From assembly GCA_964520425.1 (NCBI GenBank), contig CAZFMX010000003.1, positions 21,607 through 85,606 on the forward strand: a stretch of DNA of 64,000 nt. The letters run 5' to 3'. The notes under the pieces were generated by a model. It was given only the letters and a program-made list of their open reading frames with translations. It ran no database searches and was not told the DNA's origin. Source of the stretch: JAFGFY01 sp964520425. GTDB taxonomy: Bacteria; Desulfobacterota; DSM-4660; Desulfatiglandales; HGW-15. Positions 32,362-39,689 of this stretch are shown here, piece after piece; position 1 is the first letter of the stretch; each line of letters starts with the position of its first letter. Position numbers and translations under genes: made by a program.

Positions 32362-34389
32362 TTAAAATTGGTCGAAAAAATCTATACCGCCCTTAGCTTT
32401 ATATGGAGAAAAGCCACTGCAGAATCCAAAAAAAGTAATCTCATCATTACTGTCAAGTGGCACCGTCAAGTTAAATTCACCTACAGGATTGTTTGTAAAC
32501 ATATACTGGCCGTTTGCAAGAGCCATTGAAACCAATGCTGTGCCGGATTCATTTTCAATGGTTCCGGAAATATCATACCATCCTGGTTTGGTTGAGCCCT
32601 CAGATATACTATCGAATGTTACAATCAGTTGCTTCCCGGGTTCATGTTTCCACATCTCTATTCCAAGATTATAGGCGCCTGAGGATAAGATGGCTTTATA
32701 TGATGCCAAGCCACTGCAGAAGGCATAGACGGTAATGTTTCCATTGGCGTCAAGGGGGACATCCGTCAGATTAAAACGTCCTTCCCCATTGTTGGTAAAC
32801 ATGAATTTTCCGTTTGCTAAAACCATTGCCGTCACAGGCGTTCCTTTATAAGTCACGGTGCCCTTCACAGCGGTTCTTGACAGGTTATCGTCCTGACTAC
32901 CGGAATTGATGGGGTCGGTTTCACCAATCTCAAAGGCGCCGTTATGGTCTGAATCCTCTTCGCCGTCTAAAAAACCATCACCATCAGTGTCTTCATTCGT
33001 GGGATCAGTGGTGGAATCAGGATCTTCATCAGGCTGAAAGTAGCTTTGGTCCGTATCTTCTCCAATATCAGCGAGGGTATATCCGGATTCGGTGCCGTCC
33101 TGAACACCGTCATTATCCGTATCGGAGTCACAGGGATCTGTTTCGCCAATATTCACTATTCTGTTCTGGTTGGCGTCTTCGGCTCCATCAGGAATGCCGT
33201 CGTCGTCGGTGTCGGCGTCGAGTGGATCGGTGCAGCCGCTTTCCTCCAGAGAATCCCTTAAACCGTCATTATCTGAATCACTAAGATCCGCAGCTTGGAG
33301 AAACAGGCTGTGGGAAAGACCCACGGCCACCTGAGAAACATTGATAGCGACCTGGATGGGCGTGCTGCGAGTGGTGGTCGTGCCGTCACCGAGTTGGCCG
33401 TGACCATTTTCACCCATAGCCCAGAGCGAGCCGTCGGTCTTTACAAACAAACTGTGATTCGATCCCGCAGCCACCTGAGAAACATCAGTGGCAATCTGAA
33501 CGGGCGTGTTGCCATAGGTGATCCTGGAGCCGTACCATTCGGAAGGGAAAGTAGAACCCATGGCCCAGAGCGTGTCGTCGGTCTTTAAAAACAAGCTTTG
33601 TGTAAAACCTGCAGCCACTTGCGAAACATCGGTAGCGACCTGAACGGGTGTGTAACGATCAGTGGTCGTACCATCGCCGAGTTGGCCATAGTTATTATAA
33701 CCCATGGCCCAGAGCGTGCCGTCTGCCTTTATAAACAGACTGTGATACCCTCCCGCGGCCACCTGAGAAACATCGGTGGCGATCTGCACAGGAGTTTCGC
33801 GATCAGTGGTCGTACCATCGCCGAGTGCGCCATCCCGATTACGACCCATGGCCCAGAGTGTGCCGTCGGTCTTCACATACAGACTGTGGTACGTTCCCCC
33901 AGCCACCTGAGAAACATTAGTGGCGATCTGAATGGGGGTGTAATGGGGATTGGGCGTGTAGTAGGGATCGAATGGCTCGCCATTGCCGAGTTGGCCATAC
34001 TCATTATCACCCACGGTCCAAAGCGTGCCATCAGTCTTTACAAACAGGCTGTGTTCTTCCCCCGCAGCCACCAGCGAGACGTTGGTGGCGACCAACGTGG
34101 GTGTTTTGCGCATGATTTGGTTGTCGGAAAGTTCGATGTGACTTATACCCATGGTCCAGAGCGTTCCACTGGTCTTTATAAACAGGCTGTGGTTTGCCCC
34201 TGCAGCTATCTGTGAAACATTGACGGCGACCAGAAAGGGTGTGTAGCGATCAGTGGTCGTACCGTCACCAAGTTGGCCGGAGCTGTTCCAACCCATAGCC
34301 ATAAGGTCATATGCTTCAGCGAGTGGAACAATACTAACAAAAACAACTATTACCACCATTGCATATCGAATTGTCTTTTTGATACTCAT
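32362..34389 (-). CDS. Exported RCC1-repeat protein with TSP3 calcium repeats, paralog 2
   Basis: A 675-residue paralog of the 15069-18265 product. The signal peptide ends at AEAYD. About seven RCC1-type units follow (some without the GQLGDGT core, such as the one with PSEWYGSR), then Asp-rich type-3 repeats (DADTDDDGIPDGAED, DGFLDGEED), then two ~60-residue beta domains ending in YAFCSG and FGFCSG and the C-terminus GGIDFFDQF. The 5' flank (AGAGGAGTAGTTTTTA before ATG) and the 3' end are also similar to paralog 1, so whole transcription units were duplicated. Likely secreted or surface-bound; function unknown. Confidence 0.82.
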   Translation of the reverse strand: MSIKKTIRYAMVVIVVFVSIVPLAEAYDLMAMGWNSSGQLGDGTTTDRYTPFLVAVNVSQIAAGANHSLFIKTSGTLWTMGISHIELSDNQIMRKTPTLVATNVSLVAAGEEHSLFVKTDGTLWTVGDNEYGQLGNGEPFDPYYTPNPHYTPIQIATNVSQVAGGTYHSLYVKTDGTLWAMGRNRDGALGDGTTTDRETPVQIATDVSQVAAGGYHSLFIKADGTLWAMGYNNYGQLGDGTTTDRYTPVQVATDVSQVAAGFTQSLFLKTDDTLWAMGSTFPSEWYGSRITYGNTPVQIATDVSQVAAGSNHSLFVKTDGSLWAMGENGHGQLGDGTTTTRSTPIQVAINVSQVAVGLSHSLFLQAADLSDSDNDGLRDSLEESGCTDPLDADTDDDGIPDGAEDANQNRIVNIGETDPCDSDTDNDGVQDGTESGYTLADIGEDTDQSYFQPDEDPDSTTDPTNEDTDGDGFLDGEEDSDHNGAFEIGETDPINSGSQDDNLSRTAVKGTVTYKGTPVTAMVLANGKFMFTNNGEGRFNLTDVPLDANGNITVYAFCSGLASYKAILSSGAYNLGIEMWKHEPGKQLIVTFDSISEGSTKPGWYDISGTIENESGTALVSMALANGQYMFTNNPVGEFNLTVPLDSNDEITFFGFCSGFSPYKAKGGIDFFDQF

Positions 34390-34485
34390 TAAAAACTACT
34401 CCTCTACCATGTAAAAAACATCAGATATATTATTAAGATCCCCCTTTTCACGAATGCCGTTTTTTACAAGCGTGAGAAATACGGA

Positions 34486-35880
34486 TTAAGGCACGGGTAA
34501 TTTCACTCCTTGGTTAGTCAGATGTTTTTGCAGCGTACTGTAATCCACCTTTCTGGGCTGAATACCCGCATCCACTGCCAAGAATGCGGCTGTTCCCGCT
34601 GCCTGCCCAAACGCAATACAATGCGGGATAAGATTGAAGTATTCATTGAATTGATACTCGGAAGAGAACGCTCGGCAGGCCACCAGCAAGCCGTCGATTT
34701 TCTTCGGGACAAGGGCACGATAGGGAATGCACACATTTGGATGCTTGGCCGAAATTTCTCCATTATCATTGTCTGGGAATATGGCGATGGTGTCCTCAAA
34801 TACCTCATCGGATGTCATGTCTTTCGCAGTACAGATGTATTCGCCAATAACACGCTGTCCGCCCTGCGTGCCGAGTTGCGGAGAGCTGAGAGCAATATGA
34901 CTGTTTTCGAAACCGGGGACATGGTTCCGGTAGAAGTCGTAGGAAAGAAGCATTTTCTTCCTTCCTTCAAGTTCGACACGATTGATCTCGTGGATATCTG
35001 ATTGATTGATGCTGGGGAAGAAGGGGTGAAACCAGATAATTCCCTCATGACATTTCACAAGATCCTTCAAATAAAAGGCGGCCCCTCCCTGACTCTGAAG
35101 ATCCTGGATCAGGTCATCGTATTCCTTCGGCTGAGAGGTTTTGAAGTCCTCAAGTTTTTTCATATTGACGTTGCCGATCCAGAAAGGGAAGGCAAAATTA
35201 GCAATCCTCAGACCGGGAACCATTCTTGTGTCGCACTCGGCGCCCGCCGGCTGCAGAAGGTCGCCGTCTCCGGTGGAATCGATGACTACTTTTGCCAGAA
35301 TCGCCTGCCTTCCCGACTTGTTCTCTATGATGACGCCTTTGACGGTATTCCCCTCTACGATAGGCCGTACTCCCCACGAATGTAGGTACAGCTTCACTCC
35401 TGCTTCTTCCATCATGTTGTTCAGTTCGCACTTCATGATCTCAGGATCGATCAAAGCAGTGTAAAGCACTCTTTTCCGACCGATATTCAGATCATCGCGT
35501 ATATAGAACCAGGCCAGATTGGCATCGATGTAATGCTGGACCAGCTTTTCGTCCGTAGAACCCCAATCTTCCTTTTTCGGGTAATCCGTTGCACCCCTGG
35601 CATCCAGCCGGTCGACGAGTTCCTGGCAGATACCGGTTATCTGCTGCTCTCCGCTGATATCGCTCAGGTTCGGGATGATGGTTACAAGACCGCCGGTCGC
35701 CATGCCTCCCAGATGGCCGTACCTCTCCACCAGCACTGTCTCTGCACCACTTCGGGCGGCAGACAGTGCTGACCCGATTCCTCCGGGTCCGCCACCTACA
35801 ACAACAACGTCGGCTTCCCGGCAGATTTCGATCTCCCTAGCCGGTTCGGTAATTGTCTGTCTGGTGAGAGGGGTACCCAT
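34486..35880 (-). CDS. FAD-dependent oxidoreductase (FAD_oxidored family)
   Basis: A 464-residue soluble flavoprotein. The dinucleotide-binding motif is VVVGGGPGGIGSALSAARSG at ~26-45, with VLVERYGHLGG following. STGDGD at ~203 is the second FAD contact. The C-terminus (LLVACRAFSSEYQFNEYFNL, GQAAGTAAFLAVD) fits the FAD_oxidored group, often found beside sugar or cell-wall catabolic genes. The substrate is unknown. RBS AAGGAGGACT is strong. No metabolic neighbours; a transposase relic lies directly upstream. Confidence 0.85.
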   Translation of the reverse strand: MGTPLTRQTITEPAREIEICREADVVVVGGGPGGIGSALSAARSGAETVLVERYGHLGGMATGGLVTIIPNLSDISGEQQITGICQELVDRLDARGATDYPKKEDWGSTDEKLVQHYIDANLAWFYIRDDLNIGRKRVLYTALIDPEIMKCELNNMMEEAGVKLYLHSWGVRPIVEGNTVKGVIIENKSGRQAILAKVVIDSTGDGDLLQPAGAECDTRMVPGLRIANFAFPFWIGNVNMKKLEDFKTSQPKEYDDLIQDLQSQGGAAFYLKDLVKCHEGIIWFHPFFPSINQSDIHEINRVELEGRKKMLLSYDFYRNHVPGFENSHIALSSPQLGTQGGQRVIGEYICTAKDMTSDEVFEDTIAIFPDNDNGEISAKHPNVCIPYRALVPKKIDGLLVACRAFSSEYQFNEYFNLIPHCIAFGQAAGTAAFLAVDAGIQPRKVDYSTLQKHLTNQGVKLPVP

Positions 35881-35932
35881 AATCAGTCCTCCTTGTAAAT
35901 GGAATAGTTTTTTTGATGATAGAATCAGGGGT

Positions 35933-36040
35933 TAAGTTTTCACGGTCTTCATTGTCATTGAATATCCTGCGGTGCGCTATCCCTCTGATCATGACATAAT
36001 GCAATAGGCGAGGCGTATCTAGTCGGGCTCGTCTAGGCAT
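35933..36040 (-). pseudogene. REP-associated tyrosine transposase N-terminal fragment
   Basis: On the minus strand from ATG 36040, the frame reads MPRRARLDTPRLLHYVMIRG then RRIFNDNEDREN. This is the usual N-terminus of Y1/REP-associated transposases (TnpA_REP). After about 36 residues the similarity ends and the frame runs into the upstream region of the FAD gene. The HUH motif and catalytic Tyr are absent, so it is a relic. Such enzymes mobilise short extragenic palindromes, several of which occur in this window. Confidence 0.65.
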
Positions 36041-36143
36041 AACCGCACGTTGCTTCAAGAACCCTTCAATGTCTAGGAACTTTAAATTGTAAGATCGTTC
36101 TCATTTGATCACTATCAAGTTGCTACGAAACAACTATCCCCTT

Positions 36144-36551
36144 TTATTTTTCGGGCTCCTGCCATTCTCGGGTAGGAGTAATATCTTTGTGTGCCACGAA
36201 GGTAGCTATATGAAAGTGTTTCAGTTCTGTTTGTAGATTTGTCGCATAAATTTTTTCATCTACTAGGTGACTTGCAAAAAGCCTAAAATGTCCTGCCTCC
36301 CAAAAATCGGGTTCGACTATCGAGCGCTCATATGCAATATCATAGCCTAAGTGGGCAGCAAGCTGAGATAGAATTTCATTGTCTGCATCGGAGACCATCT
36401 CTATAATGTAGCTTAACTTTTCGCCGCTCCATTCATTTGACCACGGGAGAGAGAATTGTTTGAGAGTGAGGTCAATAAGAGGCCATTCCTCTTTAGATAA
36501 ACGCGAGGCAATCTCTTGGATAGCATTTATTCTTTCAGAAGGGGTCAACAT
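36144..36551 (-). CDS. Truncated TIR-domain protein
   Basis: A 135-residue protein. Residues ~1-75 (SERINAIQEIASRLSKEEWP, DLTLKQFSLPW, ILSQLAAHLGYD) form a helical module that I have seen in front of TIR domains in bacterial defence proteins. FRLFASHLVDEKIYATNLQT and HIATFVAHKDITPTREWQ are the first strands of a TIR domain. It then stops after WQEPEK, losing the second half that holds the catalytic Glu. Either a decayed immune effector or a deliberate short form; decay is likelier. No partner gene nearby. Confidence 0.6.
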   Translation of the reverse strand: MLTPSERINAIQEIASRLSKEEWPLIDLTLKQFSLPWSNEWSGEKLSYIIEMVSDADNEILSQLAAHLGYDIAYERSIVEPDFWEAGHFRLFASHLVDEKIYATNLQTELKHFHIATFVAHKDITPTREWQEPEK

Positions 36552-36610
36552 GGTTTACCTTTTACTTTTTCTCTTGACGAGGGCCTTTTAACGGGTGACA
36601 CCTTTTGAAT

Positions 36611-38239
36611 TTATAGGCGCGATTCTACGACTTCTTTAGTAAATTGCATGAGTGTGCCTTCTGGGCTGTTGAGTATCAGGTTTGTGTCGGTAAAATTCTC
36701 CTGTCTGAGGAAACCATCAATCAACTGCATATTTTGGATAGAGAGATGTGATTTGGGCATATAAGGAACCAAAAGATTTCCCACAAAGACGGTATCGTAT
36801 TGAGTAACGTTGTTGATTTTGCTCAACGATGTGGAGATATCCTTATGAGCAAGGATCATGATGTCAATCGGAAGGTCAATGGAATAAGCTATGGGCAACA
36901 GAAATCTCCGGGCAGATGTATTGACAATGAGCAGGGCAGGACTATTCTCAACTGCCAGATTGTTGGAGATTTTAGTATGGATCGACTTTACAATGGATGG
37001 ACCATCGAAGCTGATCTTTTCCTGATAGACTTTCAAAGAGCTCAATATCATCAGGGTACTTAAAAGCAAAATGAGGCTATTCCTCACAAAAAAACGATTT
37101 GACATTTTGACAAAGCCAAAGGTGAAAACAAAGAAAAACATTGGCTCTAGGAAAAACTGGAATTTCTTGAATCCGAGAGTCTTTGAATCCATCATCCAAT
37201 CCCCGGTGAAATGTGCTACGAGATAAACAACCAGGGCGATGAAGATGAGGCGACTCTGTCTGCGATATAGCATATTCCTACAACCGATAAGAAACACAAT
37301 GAGTACAATTGGACAAAATACATACTTTGCCTGAGACAGGGCAATCCACTGAGATTTATCCAGAAATGAAAACTGTAAGAAATTGTAAAAAATTAGCCTA
37401 TACAGTATCAGCAGCAGATTGTTTTGACCGTGAAAATAGAAGTTCCCATTATGAATGCGGTGCAACTGATCAGTCATGGAAGGCAGCCAGGGAATAAACA
37501 ACAAGCCGATTAACAGGTAGATCAGGACAGTGAGCAGTAATCTCTTTACATTTCTCCGAAGCGACAGAAATACAAAAGCAGCTTGAAAACAAAGAACAAA
37601 GAGATAATGATACATTGTATACAATCCAATCACTGAAATCAGAATGTACAGGTAGCAGCCAAAGCTCTTAAAGTGGAATTTATTGGAAGCAACCAGAGAG
37701 TAGATGAGCAAGCTTGAAAGCAAAGACAGGAACATTAGCAAGGGATAGGGCCGGACCATAACAGCGTACTGCAAGTGGTAGGCTGAGAGTGCTAAAAACG
37801 AAGAACTAAGCAACCCAAAAAACTCGCCGTGAATGACCTTTCCCAGCAAAAAAAGAAGGACGATTGATAGAACTGAGAAAACAATGGAAAGTGTTCTCAG
37901 TATAATAAGGTCGTTGTTAAAAAACCGAATGGTATAGTGTAAAAGAAGGTAATAAAATGGGGGATGCATGCCCAGATATCGTAATGAGGCTAACACATCC
38001 ATCACACTCTTGTCCGCTGAGTATTCGGTGTATTTTTTTATCTCGGATATAGGGACATTTCCTACAGGCAGCGATTTTTGATAGCACAGGGTTTGGCCAG
38101 TAGCTTGCAGAACGCCAACACCAACCTCGTCGCCTGAAAGCGGCAGATTATAGGCAAAATCTACTCTTGAAACAATAGTAAAAGTCAGTATTACAATCAG
38201 GATTGACAGTGTTTTTTTTGATATATTGACAGTGATCAT
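36611..38239 (-). CDS. GT39/ArnT-like membrane glycosyltransferase
   Basis: A 542-residue integral membrane protein with about a dozen helices. LPLSGDEVGVGVLQATGQ in the first periplasmic loop contains the Asp-Glu pair of GT-C enzymes. A second loop has GMHPPFYYLLLHYTIRFF, the HPP signature of the PMT_2 family. The frame extends 16 codons upstream, but ATG 38239 with AAGGT before it is preferred. A sugar or lipid-linked acceptor is unknown. AT-rich compared with the other GT39 gene. It stands alone. Confidence 0.78.
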   Translation of the reverse strand: MITVNISKKTLSILIVILTFTIVSRVDFAYNLPLSGDEVGVGVLQATGQTLCYQKSLPVGNVPISEIKKYTEYSADKSVMDVLASLRYLGMHPPFYYLLLHYTIRFFNNDLIILRTLSIVFSVLSIVLLFLLGKVIHGEFFGLLSSSFLALSAYHLQYAVMVRPYPLLMFLSLLSSLLIYSLVASNKFHFKSFGCYLYILISVIGLYTMYHYLFVLCFQAAFVFLSLRRNVKRLLLTVLIYLLIGLLFIPWLPSMTDQLHRIHNGNFYFHGQNNLLLILYRLIFYNFLQFSFLDKSQWIALSQAKYVFCPIVLIVFLIGCRNMLYRRQSRLIFIALVVYLVAHFTGDWMMDSKTLGFKKFQFFLEPMFFFVFTFGFVKMSNRFFVRNSLILLLSTLMILSSLKVYQEKISFDGPSIVKSIHTKISNNLAVENSPALLIVNTSARRFLLPIAYSIDLPIDIMILAHKDISTSLSKINNVTQYDTVFVGNLLVPYMPKSHLSIQNMQLIDGFLRQENFTDTNLILNSPEGTLMQFTKEVVESRL

Positions 38240-38966
38240 ACTGTTTACCTTATAATGCAATCCATAAGAGAACTCGGAGAATTTCAAGAACTCTAATATT
38301 TTTTACGATATCAATATGATAGCTGCAATATCAATATATCAAGAAATGTCGATGCTACTGGATTCGCCACCTAATTCTTTTCCGTTAAATCGGATTTGGT
38401 TTTATACCTCATGGACAAAAAACACTTATTTTTTACATAAAAAGTCAGCAGGTATGCGGACTTGGGTATCACTCCGCTGTGCAACCTATTGGATCTCATA
38501 AGAAGAGTCAAGAAGATCCCCCTTTTCAGATGCTTATTTAGTTATAGGATCCATGTTTCCCAAATATTGTCAGAATGTTACGGATTTTACTAGTCTTTTT
38601 CCATTTGATATGAACTCTTATTTGGGGGGCGAATATAGGAGAGTTTCGTTTTATGAGTCAAGAACAGAACTCTCCGATTGCCCCGTATTTAGCTCCAAAC
38701 TACCATATTCTGTTATAACTACGAGCTGTAACATTTAGAATTGGCCGATTCAAGACTAGCCCTAATTAGTCCAAATTCAGTATTTTTGACAATTTCAATA
38801 TCAGCGATAAGGGAACTCCTGGTTTATGAGGTCGAAAAAAGTAAAAGGTATAAGACGCATCCGCCGTCGCTTAAAGCTATGGCGGGATAAAATGGCGGGA
38901 CAAGAGGGGTAAGGAAAAGGCACAGGGCGGAAGGCGCAAGGTAGAGAACATTTAAAAAATGAAATA
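38240..38966. other. Long intergenic region
   Basis: 727 bp with no accepted gene. Short plus-strand frames of ~60 codons lack RBSs and known features. Around 38845-38890 there is a GC-rich block (CGCATCCGCCGTCGC ... GCGGGAT) like that at 2990-3020. AGAAGATCCCCCTTTTCA near 38512 resembles TTAAGATCCCCCTTTTCA at 34434, upstream of RCC1 paralog 2. Confidence 0.4.
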
Positions 38967-39359
38967 CTAAAGATTTTGGCGGGTGGACGACTCCTCTTCT
39001 GCCTGTTTTACAAAGTCCTCGAAGGAACAATCCGGATTGATTCCGGGACAGGCATCTTTGGCCGAATCCCAGTTGTCAGGGTCCTTCAGCAAAGCGTCGT
39101 AAAAGGGCCATGAGGAACAGGGCGTGGGATTGACGGGATGTATCGTGCACCGCCTTTCTTGGTCAAAAAAGACGCAATAGCCGTCTTCTCTGGATTTGAT
39201 GGAGAAGCGTCCATATTTTTCGTCGCAGAATCGGGAGATGAAAGAGGCCGGATCGATTTCAAGGAAATCGGCGATCCTCTCTATTTCATCCCCGCGGAGA
39301 AAAATCCCGCCTTTGCCGTAACAGCAGGTCCCGCATTTGGTGCATTCGAAGGCTTTCAT
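38967..39359 (-). CDS. YkgJ-family cysteine-cluster protein
   Basis: A 130-residue protein opening with FECTKCGTCCYGKGG, the CxxCxxCC motif of the YkgJ (CxxCxxCC) family. Further cysteines at YCVFF, RRCTIH, TPCSSWPF and near the C-terminus complete the metal site, thought to hold zinc or FeS. Function unknown; the family is widespread in deltaproteobacteria. No strong RBS is visible. It is 330 bp from the helicase gene, in the same orientation. Confidence 0.85.
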   Translation of the reverse strand: MKAFECTKCGTCCYGKGGIFLRGDEIERIADFLEIDPASFISRFCDEKYGRFSIKSREDGYCVFFDQERRCTIHPVNPTPCSSWPFYDALLKDPDNWDSAKDACPGINPDCSFEDFVKQAEEESSTRQNL

Positions 39360-39689
39360 GAGAAGTTACCTGATTTCCAACCTAGAAACGGTCCTTTTCC
39401 CGCTGAGCTTCGTTCTCCGCGGGTTTCCACCTGCGACGTACCCTATGCTATGTACGCCTTGGTGAAAATCCTTGTGTGGCCTAACTCAACAAAAAAATCC
39501 CTCATTTCTAAGCCGGAAATTAATGCCGCTGTTCTATGAATTTGAAACTCATCGTAGCCCCGATGAACTGGATCTTCGACAAGAGGGCGAGTGAAAGTTC
39601 TCTATATTTATAGGAAATATAAGGCTGCAAAGCGAATAATATAGCTTGCTTATAAATCGGTTAAAGACAAACGCTTGAATCCTCGACTC
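39360..39689. other. Intergenic region between helicase and YkgJ genes
   Basis: 330 bp; no gene, no strong repeat and no clear terminator were seen. Confidence 0.4.

Noticed and set aside
35837..35932. C-terminal part of the 73-codon frame upstream of the FAD gene
   Set aside because: Only the first ~40 codons resemble a transposase; the rest covers the start region of the oxidoreductase.
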